From the NCBI GenBank assembly GCA_027604505.1, contig JADIIX010000004.1, positions 276,029 to 340,028 of the forward strand: a stretch of 64,000 bases of DNA, read 5' to 3'. Below are positions 22,459-38,449 of the stretch, in pieces. The first letter of the stretch is position 1, and every line of letters begins with the position of its first letter. The position numbers were made by a program, and so were the translations under genes. This DNA comes from Gonapodya sp. JEL0774 (lineage: Eukaryota > Monoblepharomycota > Monoblepharidomycetes > Monoblepharidales > Gonapodyaceae). The notes below the pieces were generated by a model that saw nothing but the letters and a program-made list of their open reading frames with translations, was not told the origin of the DNA and ran no database searches.

Positions 22459-25400
22459 TCATTTCACTTGGTAATTCCATTCGCCGACAAACTCCCTCGC
22501 GTTTGCAAACATTCGTGCCCAAGGACCAGTTTCCTTCCAACCCCAGCCCAGTTGCCAGCCTGAATTGTTGGAACCTGAAACTTCCTCTTTCCAAGAGTTG
22601 GATGTCGCCTTGACGCACCGCTCCGGGTGTGGCATAATGATCGTCACCCGTCCACTTTTGTTAGTAATGCCTGTCATTCCCATTGGGCTTCCGTTAGGAT
22701 TATATGGATACCGCTCAGTTGGAGATCCATAATTGTCCACAAATCGTAACGAAACAAGGTCGTTCGAGACCACATACTCCAAATCTTCAGTTGATGCGAA
22801 CTCTACCCGTCCCTCGCCGTGGGCGACTGCGACGGGGAGTCGGGTGCCCGCCATATTGCGGAAAAAGATGCTTGGAGAGTGGGTGATCTCAACCATTGCT
22901 ACGCGACCCTCAAACTGTTCTGACTTGTTCCGCACAAAGTTTGGCCACCGGATCGCGGATGGTTCCGCTGTTTGTTCAAGGGAATCCTCGTCATCATCGC
23001 AAATCAATTCCTTCATAACACTCATCATTTGACAGCCGTTGCATACTCCCAGTGCGAAAGTGGTTTTGCGAGCGAAGAACCGTGTGAACTCCGTTCTCGC
23101 TCGAGAATTCAGCAAGACGCTCTTCGCCCAGCCGGCGCCAGCACCCAAGACGTCGCCATATGAAAATCCTCCACAAGCCACCAAACCGGAAAAATTGTCC
23201 AAGCTGACCTTCCCGGCGAGAATTTCAGACATATGCACATCAATTGGTTGAAAACCCGCCCTCAGGAACGAGTCCGCCATTTCAATGTGACCATTGACGC
23301 CTTGCTCCCGGAGTATAGCTACAGGCGGCCGATTAACATTCGGACTGAATGCAAAAGGAACCACAGTCGTTGGATCGTACTCAGAAAAGGTGAGGTGGGA
23401 ATGGATACCAGGGTCGGAAGCATCTAGAATCGAGTCGTATTCCTGATCCGCACAGAGAGGATTGTCCCGAAGTCGCTGAATTCTATGTGAGGTCCAACTC
23501 CACAAACGTTGCAAAGCAATGCGCTGCTCCTGGAGTATGATAGTGTTGCCGACTCGAAAGGTCACCTTGTCATCCGCAGCTGGTCGACCAACGACATGAA
23601 TAGCTCCACCGATGAAGAGACTCGGGAAATGCTTCTTTAAGAGGCTGAGTTTCGATTCCGGAAGCTGAACTACGCATCCGAGCTCCTCAGCAAACAAGTG
23701 GGCAGCCAGACTGTCAATGTTTTGGCTATCGACTTCTCCGAGAACCGACTCCAGCTGTACGTCCACTCCAATCCGTCCTGCAAATGACATTTCTGCAATG
23801 GTGACAAAGAGCCCCCCGTCGCTAACATCATGATATGCCATGAGTACTGGCCGCTTGTCACCAGCCCACTCTTCCCGTGTCTCTTCTTTCAGTCGTTGCA
23901 GACCGCTAAACAACTCCTTCAGATAGTCCACATTCTCTAAATCTGGAGTTTCCGAGCTCCCAATCTGTGAGTACACCTGCGCGAGGCATGAACCGCCAAG
24001 ACGCTTCTTGCGGGACGCCAGGTCTATGTAAACAAGAACAGTTTCATTGATAGGAGCGGACCGACCCCGACCAGAAGAACTTGTGAACGTCTTTAAGTCA
24101 GGCGACACAGTCTTTCGCACATCGTCCACACCTCCGTAACCCGTAACGTTCAGGGTGACAGGAGCGGTGGCACTTTTACTCTCCGCAGTCACTTTGTCTT
24201 TCCATTTTGTCGCCATGCTCATGGAGTCCTTCCCGACAGGAACCGCAATCCCTAGTTTTGGGCATAAGTCCATACCAACAGCCTCAACAGCGTCCCACAA
24301 CCTAGCACCCTCATCACCGTGAGATGCAGCACACATCCAGTTGCAGGAGAGGCGAATTGCAGAAGTCCCCGTCTTGATGTACGCAGAGGCCAAGTTCATC
24401 ACGGCTTCCGCCACTGCCATACGCGCTGACGCAGCGGGGTCTGTGAGTGCACTCATAGGACGTTCGCCAAGACCCATGGCGTAGCCCGTAAAGCCAACGT
24501 AGCTTGTTGATGTGACCGAACAGTCCGCGACCGGTGTTTGCCAAGGGCCCACCATTTGATCTCGGGCGACAAGACCAGAAACTGTGCGGTCGCCGATAGT
24601 AATAAGAAATGTCTTTGCAGCCACTGTCGGGAGGAGAAGAAGCCGACGTGCTGCGGCTGTGAGAATCGCACGCGGGGTAAGAAGAGAAGGGAATAGTTCA
24701 ACAACAGGAAGATTCATGTTGCTATCGTCGGCCAATCGGGGGAGAGTAGACTCGAACTTGACAGCCTCGACGAGACTGAATGCCCCTGTTCTGGTCTTCC
24801 TCCGAGAAACTTCTCTACGCATTTTAGGAGGTTTTCCGAACAGAATGTCCATGTCCATATCGACCACGTTCTGACCTAACAAACTATCTGTCACCACGAT
24901 GCGCTCCTCAGCAGTGGCGACTCCAACCACCGCAAACAAAGCACGTTCGCGTTCACAGATCGAGCTGAAAAGATCCACGGATGTCGGTGGGATCGCCAGA
25001 ACGTATCTGCAAAAGACAGTGGTCAAATCTCAACCCATTAATAATGTGACACAAACACACCTCTCCTGGCTCTCGTTGCACCAAATTTCCATTGGGCTCA
25101 TGCCCTCGTCCAGACTGAGGACCTTGCGAATCTCAATGAGAGCTCCGACATCCGAGTCATGCACAAGTTCTGGCATTGCATTGGAGAGGCCACCAGCACC
25201 AACATCATGCACAGAGAGAATGGGGTTTCCGGGCCCCAGTGCGGTGCAAGCATCGATGACCTGCGACAATAGTCTTCAAGGGGATGGATGAAATTCTCTG
25301 ATACCTTAGACCCACCTCTTGCGCCCTCCGCTGCATCTCTGGGTTGTCCCTCTGAACGCTTCTGTAGTCGAGCTCCTCCCTGCCTTCACTTAGTCCACTT

Positions 25401-27446
25401 TTTTCTGAGCTCGCTGCACCACCACCAAGTCCGATCAACATAGCTGGTCCACCAAGAACGACAAGCAAAGATCCGGGGGGGATTTTCTTTTTGTGCGTGT
25501 GTTGCGGCCGAACAGTACCCAGACCTCCCGCAAGCATAATTGGTTTGTGATATCCACGAAATTCACCATCAGCGAGTCCACCCATGGTGCGGAAGTATCC
25601 CGTGATCGCAGGCCGACCAAATTCATCATTGAACGCAGCGGCACCCAAAGGACCATGAATCATAATATCAAGGGCGGACTTGACTGTCGCGGAACGTCCG
25701 TACTCCAGTTCCTGTCGCTCCCAGGGGAGGACGGCGTTTGGAAGTAAGAGGTTGGAGACAGAGAAACCGGCCAGACCGGAAATAGGGTGGGAGCCCATTC
25801 CGACGGCTCCTTCGTCGCGGATCTCACCGCCAGAGCCCGTTGAGGCTCCTGGGTAGGGTGAAACGGCCGTCGGGTGGTTGTGTGTTTCAACCTAGGCCGA
25901 TGGTGTTGGCTCCTGATCACAAACAGAGCGACACCTCAAAGTCAAAGCAGCATTCCTACCTTAACAACCACGTACACATCTTCTTCCACTCTTTTGTACT
26001 TGTGCTCGTCCGTAGAGTCGACAAGAAACCTAGAGTGCATCGAACATCGCGAATTGCAGATAATAAGAGAGACATGAGACGTCTTGCTTGGATTGCTCGA
26101 ACGCTCACTTAACGCTTCTTCCACCGACCCCTTCTAAAACAGCAGCGTTATCCGAGTATGCGCTCACAACCCCGTGAGGTGCTAGGTTGTACGTATTCCG
26201 AATCATGTCGAACAAACTCCTGTGCTTTCTCTTCCCTGCCTGGTCGAGGGAACTCTCCAACTCCTCTTTCCTCTCTCCATCAATAATCCACTCCGCGCGG
26301 AATATTTTGTGACGGCAGTGTTCTGAGTTCACTTGGGCGAACATGACAAGCTCGGCATCGGTGGGTGCTCTGACTCGGCCCTGCGCGTCTGGATGACGAA
26401 GGAAGGCATCCGCAAGATATGCAATCTCGTCAGGAGCGAGAGCAAGACCCCACGACGTATTGGCCTCAGAAAGGACTTGGAGTGCGTTGGGGAGATGGGC
26501 GTCGACTTCGGCATTAGAGATGGTAGAGGTAGGGACAAGGGAGAGTGATTTTAAGGGCCGGGGCTCGCCTGGCAATTCACACGAGGAGAGAGGTGTGAGC
26601 TGGGAACGACGAACGGCAAAGAGATAGCCAGCGACTTTGGCCCGCCCACTAAATCGCCTAGCAATGTAACAAAATGCTTCCTCTTTCCTGTGGGTGGTCC
26701 CTATGCCAGTTTCCCGCATAGGCAGAAAGATTGCAACTCTCACCCCTTCCAAACACTGTCTCTTCCACATTGGCCGTAGACCCCTCACTACCACCTAAAA
26801 AGTCGTCAACGTCATCCACAACAGTTTGAGTCATGCGGTCGTGGAGTAAATCAGACCAAACCAGGTGCGGGTTGAAAGTTGTTATGCCATTGGTACTACT
26901 TGTTGTGGTGAGCGCGTTTAGAGGGGTCAATTCGTCGAGCTCCCTCGGAGCAAGATGAACAATCCACAGAACACCACGCTCAATCCTCGAAACGAAATTT
27001 TTGAGACCACAGATGTGAGCAATGTCGGTTGCCTTGGAAGACCATGGGGAGATGGTACCAGGGCGAGGAATAACAAGGCGAGGGAGAACAGAGGGCGGTA
27101 GAGGATGTGTAGGGAGGTTTCGTTGTGAGTCTTGACCAATTGAACTTGCGGCAATTCCCCGAAGTGATTGCAGGACCAGACCGTCAGATGGGTGACGGAG
27201 TGTGTTGGCCTGAGCATCTCCATATCGAAGGAGTCGCCGCAATATGTCAATGTTCGCGTTCCATTGCTGTGTTCCAAGAAGAGCGGTCGCTTGAGAGGTG
27301 AGCTTGACAAAGTGGACGTAGTATGCAGAGACATCAGCGGGCTCGGAGTGTCTGAGAGGCCACCGGGCGGAGAGCTCCGAGAGAGCAGCGCCACGGCGAA
27401 AATCCGAGAGAGTAGAGCACCCCGGGATCGTGAGCATGGACGGCAT
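22459..27446 (-). CDS. ADE6: Phosphoribosylformylglycinamidine synthase (FGAR amidotransferase)
   Basis: Converts FGAR, glutamine and ATP to FGAM, step four of purine synthesis, in the cytosol. It is the large single-chain form (about 1,350 residues) with all parts present: the PurS-like N terminus (from the ATG at 27446, then [19 protein letters not shown]); the helical linker ([36 protein letters not shown]); the first synthase half ([28 protein letters not shown]); the second ([60 protein letters not shown]); and the C-terminal glutaminase ([29 protein letters not shown], nucleophile Cys in [12 protein letters not shown], His in [12 protein letters not shown]). Introns are near the 5' half; the last exon runs uncut from about 25000 to the stop. 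Confidence 0.95.
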
Positions 27447-27605
27447 CACTCGAAAGTTTGATGTGGACGGGATGTCAAGTCTGATAGGACGAGTATGGAA
27501 AGATTTCAGTTAGGTTTGGTTAACCTGTGCTATCGCGCGAAACACAAAACATAGAGAGCCGCAAAGGAGCAAATGCATGAGCTATGAGAGACTTCGGGGT
27601 GGAAA

Positions 27606-28284
27606 CTAGAGGTCGTGACTTTCCCCATACACCATGGAAAGGTGAAGATTGCTCATCTCGTGTACAGATTCAAACAACCTCCTCGAAGGCCCCTGGAGTT
27701 CGATGGCAATTGGAGGTGGACGTGTTTCACAAAGTACACTCACACCCAGGGATTCTTGGCCGGTATTGGTTCCCAAAGGAAACGGATGTGGTTGAAGAAG
27801 GAATGGATAATTAGTTGACCGTGCCACAGTTCCGTGCAGTTTCAGAAATCCCAGACACACCAGACACAAACACTCATATTCACACACTTCCACTTCTATC
27901 TTCTCATGAACCTTTTCGACCTTGTTGGGTCTCCACGGGTCGCCTCCGAAGCTCTCAATGTCTGCGATGATCTCATCATCACCGAGTTTGCTTCGACTCC
28001 ATCCGGAACGCTCTCAGACCTGTACATAACACGCGCATGCCGGACATGGTGTAAACGACTCTCCAAATCTTGCTAATATCACCACTTCTGGCGTACATGA
28101 TGAACATCAGGTAGCCCACGGCATACAGAAAAGCTGTAGCCCATCCTCGGTTCATTTTCCTGAAGTTCTCATTCATAAGGAGTACACATGTTCTCTGTCT
28201 CAAACAGGAAATAAACAAATAGTATAAAAACTGACCGGACATGGGGACAACAAAGCTTTGGTCATCCCAGCCGCCTGAAATCAT
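27606..28284 (-). CDS. Small single-pass membrane protein, unknown family
   Basis: From the ATG at 28284: MISGGWDDQSFVVPMSG, an intron with good signals, then NENFRKMNRGWATAFLYAVG and YLMFIMYARSGDISKIWR, which contains one membrane segment (about GWATAFLYAVGYLMFIMYA) flanked by basic residues. After a second intron the frame reads SGWSRSKLGDDEIIADIESF and GGDPWRPNKVEKVHEKI, which looks like a conserved soluble end. The frame then stays open to 27606, but that stretch (EVCEYECLCLVCLGFLKLHG) looks untranslated, so the true stop may follow another intron near 27900. I do not recognise the family. Divergent from the next gene with about 110 bases between starts. Confidence 0.4.
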
Positions 28285-28393
28285 GACTCATGTTCGCTGA
28301 CTGTGTCTCCCGCCACATAAAAGGGGGGCTCGTTCCATACATCATCAAACAATCATCCACCAATAAAGCTTCAAAGAACACTATCATTGTCAT

Positions 28394-29390
28394 GAGCGTC
28401 AATCTCAATTCGCAAATACAGTCACATTTGCGTCCTCCACTTCATGCAGACATGGCAGCAGCCTCAAAGGGTTCGGATTCCTACTTCAACTGGTATGTCC
28501 CAGATTGTAGATTATTTGGGAAGAATCTTCCGCTAATGTTCCACCCTCTCCGCTTGGTGCCTCACTGTATGGCCTTCTTATATCATGGGAAGGTTGGACC
28601 ATACGTCTGGAATGATTGGAGGAAGAATCTACATAGCTGGTGGGTTTTCGAGAGAATCATCCTATACATTGAAGTACAAGAAAATCCTCACATTTCATTC
28701 CAGGTCAAGTTCCCTGCAAAGGAGTTTCGCTAGAGTCGTGCACCAGAAATGGTCTGGATGCAGCACCTTACCCAAGAGCATATGCCCGTCGCCACACAAT
28801 TGCGCTGTCAAATCCAGCTTCTCACAAGCACGTGGAGACCTACGGATCACCTTCCAAGAATCGTACCACGTCGATGCTCCTCCTTCCAACCGAAATACAG
28901 AGTACCCCAACCCCTTCACCTCCCGCAACATCATCTCCGAGCCACGAACCCGTTCTGATCAGGAGAATATCTGTCGGTGCGGGAGTACTAACTGGTAAGT
29001 TGCTTCAACCGCGTAGCTCCTCGCACGCCAAACTAATCAACAACTCCAGAGGGCATGATCGTCCCAGACGTGACCGCAACTGCGATTGTTCTCCAGGAAC
29101 AGCAGCACCCCGAGATGCACACACTACTCAACTCGGCAGTTCCCACGCCTCCTCCGCGGGCAGGTTCGCCCACACTCCGTTCCGACCCCGGCACAGAGAC
29201 CGCTCACCAAGACGACTCAATCTGCACTACCAGTGTGTTTTCACCGATGGCTATTGCCGCTTCGGACGAGGGTCATTGGATTCGGGACTCGGGTGTTGAT
29301 TTTGACAAGACACTCGCGGACATCAAGGAGAAAAGCGTAAGCTTGGGGTGGGCGAACTGGCAAAGCTATGCGCATAGACACTTCTTGTAG
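28394..29390 (+). CDS. Protein of unknown function with disordered C-terminal half
   Basis: Best reading: MSVNLNSQIQSHLRPPLHAD, ADMAAASKGSDSYFNW, an intron of about 95 bases, LDHTSGMIGGRIYIAGGFS (superficially kelch-like, but only one such motif), YTLKYKKILTFHSR, an intron, NGLDAAPYPRAYARRHTIAL, TEIQSTPTPSPPATSSPSHE, an intron at about 28995-29050, EGMIVPDVTATAIVLQEQQH and a Ser/Pro/Thr-rich end with DKTLADIKEKS. A donor follows EKS at 29338, so the stop at 29390 (after YAHRHFL) may not be the real end. The phases agree at each junction, which supports the model. No family recognised. Confidence 0.45.
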
Positions 29391-29664
29391 CGAGAGTGTA
29401 CGTTGGAGAGAGGGGAGAAGCGAGTCTCCCTGGGACTTGTGAAATACCTTCCATTTGAAGTAAACTTTTCAGCTTCTGCTTCGAGCTGGACTGCCATCCA
29501 GCCTCTGTATTTTCATAGCAATTTATCAATCTCACACGGGAAAGTTTTGCAAAGATTTGGTGTTTGCGTGGATACATATTGGTGGTGGTGATGATTCGAG
29601 GCTGGCTGGGGAATGACCGAAGGTGCACTCTGTCAGGAAAACATATCGAAAGTGCATTTCCGAA

Positions 29665-32033
29665 ATGCGAAGAGCATTGCTGGCCACAACTCTCCACGAC
29701 CATCGATGCGTGCCACCAGCTCTTGATTATTGCTCCTTCTCCGGTACCATTCGTCTCGCTCGGGCAAAAACAAACTTCATCGCAACGTCTCGGCATTCAA
29801 GCTTTTCATCAACCACCAACTCTCCCTCTTCACCCACCCCTTCGCTACCGACCACACCCTCATCGCCTGGCGAGGATCTCTTTGTCCGTGATCGACGACG
29901 GACCTTCCAACGGCTGGGGGTCGATCCATACCCCCACTTTGACCGATCGTCGTTAACAAACCCACTCCAGATATCCGAGTTCGTGGATGCATTTGCTGGA
30001 AAATATGCTGCGGGAGAACGGGACTCTGGCAAAGTCGCGACGGTTATGGGTGCGTTTGTAGTTTGATGGTGTTGGGGATCTGTGACGACCAGGTCTACGG
30101 CGGGGTCACTCGGCGCGAGACGATGCTGATACCCTACGATTTTTAGTAACTTCACCACATGCTCCCGATTGTGCTTCGCTTTGCCTCCCCACTTTCCCAC
30201 GCATTTAGGACGAATTACCGCGAAACGTGTTGCCGGCAAGGGGTCCATGTTTCTCGATATAGTGAGGGACCGACATCGACTACAAGTTCTAGTGAATGCA
30301 AAGCATCTGAACAGTGCCGAAGAGCACAATAAATGGGAAGGGGCGCTTTTGACAGGGGATGTAATCGGTGAGCAAGCAGAAGGCAGTCGAATGCCAGAAG
30401 AGTGGCAAGCTAATCCTCGGCATTGCTAACCATGAGTGCTTTTGTTGTGATGGTGCAAATACAGAGGTTACTGGCTTCCCTGGTGTTACGCGTACAGGCG
30501 AACTGTCCGTTATCGCCACGCAAATGCGACTGCTGGTACCATGTCTAAGGCGAATCCCGAAGACACAAGGTGTGGAGGATGTTGTGAGTATTACTGCCTA
30601 AACATCAGAATACAGGAAGGCCCATTCATTTGGATCCATGATGCGGCAGAACCTGCGCCTCCGTGACCGCCCTCTTGCACTTCTCGCCTCTCGCGAGCTC
30701 TCTGACACTCTCATTCTTCGAAGCCGTACTATTTCATATATTCGCCGCTACTTTGACCAAGAGGGTTTCTTGGAGGTGGAGACTCCGATACTTTCTGCCA
30801 AAGCTGGTGGAGCGAATGCAAGGCCTTTTGTGACATGGAGCAATGGACTTGATACTGAGATGCGGATGAGGATTGCACCGGAACTGTATTTAAAGGTATG
30901 TAGTCATCAGCTTGCTGGAGAATTCACTCTGAACCGCCGTAGCGTTGTCATTTAGCAACTGATTATTGGAGGATTGGATCGTGTCTACGAGATTGGTAAA
31001 TGCTTTCGAAACGAAGGCATTGATAGCTCTCACCTTCCTGAGTTCACATCGTGCGAATTTTACGAGGCTTTCGCGGATCTCGAGAAGTTGATGAGTCGTA
31101 CTGAGGAACTGTTGTTTGGTGCGTGGATCAGCCTGATAGTGGAGCGAGGGGACGGACGAATGACTCTTTGGCTTCAATCGTGGCTGTATGTTTGCCTATT
31201 ACATCAGGTCTCTCCAAGGCACTTACAGGTAGCCCCGTTGTCCACATCGAGCGGGCGACAAATCCCCCAACCGAGATCGACTTCACTCCTCCCTTCCGTC
31301 GCGTGGACGTCGTTCCTGCGCTCTCTCTAGCCCTTGGTGAACCGCTTCCTCTCCCCTCGGAATCCCTATCGGAATCTGATGCCCTCAAAGGCTTGGTCAA
31401 TCTCTTGGAGAAACGTCACATACCTCGACCGAAACCGCTCACTCTTGCTAGGGTTTACGATAAGCTCATTGAAAGATATATCGAGCGAGAATGTGTGCAG
31501 CCGACGTTTCTGATTGGACACCCTGGCGTGATGTGCCCTCTTGCCAAGAGAGATCCGAAGCTGGTATGCCGGGCCGTCCTGATGGAAGAGCTGGAATCTC
31601 CCGACTTACGATTCACTTTCTCGTCGATTGGTCTTAGTTCTCCACAACCCTTCGCTTTGAGCTGTTTGTGAACGGCGTGGAGCTAGCCAATGCGTACGCG
31701 GAGCTCAATGACCCACTTGAACAACAGTCTAGGTTTGCCGCGCAGCACATTGCCCGTGAGAGAGCACCGTCGGATTTAGTGACGACGTCCTCATTGACGG
31801 AGTTTGACGACGAAGTTCAGCCTCCCGATGAAGATTTCGTCCGTGCTCTCGAATACGGTCTTCCCCCAACGGGCGGCTGGGGTTTGGGTATCGATCGGCT
31901 GGTGATGTTGTTGGCTGGGGGGAAGGGTATCCGAGATGTGGTTGCATTCGCCGCGGTACGTCACAGGGACGTCGATAGTATACCAAGTTCCGACGTCCGA
32001 GAAACCAGCACCGGAGATAGTGTATCGGAATAA
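29665..32033 (+). CDS. Lysyl-tRNA synthetase, class II, probably mitochondrial
   Basis: Charges tRNA-Lys with lysine. The start chosen is the ATG at 29665, giving an Arg/Ser-rich, acid-poor leader ([15 protein letters not shown]) suited to mitochondrial import; an in-frame GTG upstream was not used. The anticodon-binding OB domain is seen in [20 protein letters not shown] and [24 protein letters not shown]. Class II motif 1 lies in [22 protein letters not shown] ([15 protein letters not shown] follows), motif 2 in [20 protein letters not shown] with TSCEFYEAF, and motif 3 in [18 protein letters not shown]. The lysine-site signature [14 protein letters not shown] is present. The C terminus extends slightly (STGDSVSE). 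Compares well with Msk1-type mitochondrial enzymes; the cytosolic enzyme must be elsewhere. Confidence 0.9.
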
Positions 32034-32078
32034 TAAATATACAGTCAACACAATGAAAAGTCCTATGTAGCTCCTCAA

Positions 32079-34215
32079 CTATTTTTTCTTCCCTTTCTTG
32101 GCGCTTTTTTTGCCACTCTTGCCGCCCTGGTGCAGTACAGAGGAAGGTGATGATTCTGTGTTGTGATTTCTTCCTCCAGTTTACACACTCACCGACTTAG
32201 ACTTCTTCTTGCGAATGTCTCGTCGAACACAAAAGCCCCTCCAGATGGCTTGAATCTTGGTGGCGGCAGTTACCTTTACAGCAAGTTGACGGTCCTCTTC
32301 CTACAAGATGTGAACCAGAAAGTATAGCAGTACAAGATGACACCCCGAAGGCAACTGATGTAACACACTTTCTTCCTCTCCTCTGCTTTCTTCTTCTCCA
32401 CCTGTATCCTCTCCCACTCCTTACTCATCGCACTATGCTTCTCCCTCAGCTCGTCAAGCTGCACCCTTTCTTCCCCATGTTGCCCCGCCAGATCGTCGAG
32501 CTCAACCTGCCGCTCTCCCATATCCTGGTCGTATTTATGAATCCAATTCTCAACCTCAGACTGGGTTTTGAGATTACGTTTGCGAAGCAAGAGTTCAGCA
32601 TCACGGTGAGTTGTGCGCAGGGAAGCTAGGTCTTTGGTGAGCGTTTCAATGTCAGAGACAAGGATCTTTTCCTGATAATGCAGCAAAATACGAGGAGTAG
32701 ATTTGTTGACGAGAGGCGATAGATATCGAAGGATGCCCCGCGGCATCGCCCCATGCTGCTGTTGTCCGCTCACCCTTTCAGCATAGTCCTTCAGATCTGC
32801 CTCCTCCCTCAGCTTCGACTTGATCTCTGTTTTCTTGGTCGCGTCCTCCGCCGTGTCTTTGATGTTCCGAAGCTCGTCTGTTCATCAGCGTTAGATTTCC
32901 GAAATTCGTAATAAATTCATGGCATACCCTCTCCGCCTGACAGAAAGCATACCTTTGAGTCGCCGTATAATGTCATTCTTGGCATTGATCTCGAGATTGC
33001 GCTGGTGCCTGGCCTTTTTTAGTTCTTCTTGGAGTTGTTTAACTTCGGCGGTGGTCTGTGGATTGTGAACGCGTGAGTCTAAGAGAAAAGGGGATCGCGA
33101 TCGACCAATATCGAGGAGTCCAGCGCTCGGAACGTGGAAGCATTGTTTCATTCCTCGCAATCGCGAGTGTTCGAACGTTCGGTCCACCCTCGCGTGCCTT
33201 TTCATTTGTGAATTGTGCGTCGCAGTGGCATCGTTCACCCAGCTACCCCTCGCACCTTTTTTTCTCTCGCAGCAACAATCGACAACCTCTCCTCCATTTC
33301 CTTTTCCTCGTCCGCTTCCTGCCGAAGCCTCTCGAAGAGAATTCCTTTGAGCTCCTCGACGAGAGCCTCGAAGCGGGCGACTGCAGGGTGTTTCGCATGC
33401 TTGAGAAGGCGGAGCTTCGCTAACGAGTCACCATTGCGAAGGAAAATTCGTTGTACGGTGCGTGTGCTGGCATGAAGGTGGCGAGATGCGTCAAATGCTT
33501 CGTTCTGGATTGCGGGTTGAAGAAGCAAACGCGCACAATAGTGTAGCTAAACAAACAATAAGAAGTAGGAAAAGTCACCGCACTCACACGAAAGGCTTCG
33601 GTGTTTGCTTCCGCAGCACCCCGCTCTTTCAACTCCATTAGCGAATCGAGGGCCGATTCCAGTTGGCGGTGTTCCTGTGCTCACCACGTGAATTGAGTGA
33701 AAAGATTGCGAATGAAGTTGGACCAAAAAGAGTGGCCATTTGCGACTTTTTGGGTTGGTGTGCCAACTAGTACCAGGATTCCGAAATTCCGGATCTGGCA
33801 AGAGGGGTACACTGCCGCTCACCTGCAGCACCACAGCCAGCTCCGGCCCAAAAACGGTCGTAGCTTTTCTATCCACGGTATCCGGAAGCATCCCCACCAG
33901 CACAACTTTCCTTTGTACTTCTTGCAAGACAGACAGTATGCGCTGAGCCTGAGGGGAAGGCAGCTTTGCAGCGAGGTTTGCAGCTTGTTCATCGTTCCAA
34001 ATATCATCGGGATTTTGTTTTCCTGGGGATTGAAGTGAATTTGATGTCTGTGAAAGGCGAATGGAGTGCGACGGTCCCCGGTTTAGAGTTGATAGCGGAG
34101 ACGATGAAGACGGATTTGACGGATTTATCACTGAAAATTGCCGCTGAGATGGACCGATTGCAGGCAACGGTGGAAGCCCTAATGGTCGCGGAGTTGTTCC
34201 CGCACCATGTATCAT
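32079..34215 (-). CDS. DRC10: Dynein regulatory complex subunit 10 (DRC10/IQCD)
   Basis: Second axonemal nexin-dynein regulatory complex subunit in this window. The N-terminal 65 residues (from the ATG at 34215, MIHGAGTTPRPLGLPPLPA) are Ser/Pro-rich; the conserved body starts with SPQAQRILSVLQEVQRKVVL and VGMLPDTVDRK, matching the first helix of animal IQCD. Coiled coils follow (LVEELKGILFERLRQEADE, VENWIHKYDQDMGERQVELD, QHGEERVQLDELREKHSAM), then one IQ motif, TKIQAIWRGFCVRRDIRKKK, which would bind calmodulin, and a lysine-rich end (GKKSAKKGKKK). Order, spacing and the ENWIHKYD block all agree with IQCD. Divergent from the EF-G gene; convergent with the lysyl-tRNA synthetase gene, only 45 bases apart. 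Confidence 0.88.
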
Positions 34216-34597
34216 TTCAGATGAGACGCGATGAGTGTTTCGTGATTTGTAGCCTTTAGCGAGCCCCCAGTCAAAATACTCTCGATCATCTATATTCTGA
34301 CTCCAACCAAGATATACAAAACAAGAGTCTTATCCGAACATGTCCGTTTTTCTGCCAACACTCTGGCGGAGGAACTAGTTGCTCTCCAAAATCTTGCCGG
34401 CCAAATGATGTACTTCGTTCTTTATTCAGAACTCCTCGAATTGACAAGACGCGTAGTGCGAGCGTGATGTTCTCGATTGATTTGCAATTTTATTTCTTGT
34501 CCTTGTTCTATGCAACGTCACACTTTCTCTTCAGAACATCTTCACTACCTTGACCTTGTAAACCAATAAATCGGCAGCACCGAATCCCTCCCCCGCA
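34216..34597. promoter_or_regulatory. Divergent promoter region, DRC10 / mitochondrial EF-G
   Basis: 382 bases between the start codons. I looked for an RFX-type X-box, as ciliary genes often have, and saw no convincing inverted pair. No gene here. Confidence 0.4.
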
Positions 34598-38377
<3,780 letters not shown>

Positions 38378-38449
38378 ACATGAAAATCACATGAAATCTA
38401 ATTTGCATGGGTATTTGGCTATACACATATAAACATTCTCTGTGTTGCA

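Noticed and set aside
28585-28735. Single kelch-like motif (SGMIGGRIYIAGGF)
   Set aside because: Kelch propellers need several repeats; only one match is visible, so the gene is not called a kelch protein.
34216-34597. Possible RFX X-box in the DRC10 promoter
   Set aside because: GTTGC occurs once (in AGTTGCTCTCC), without the inverted second half-site at correct spacing.
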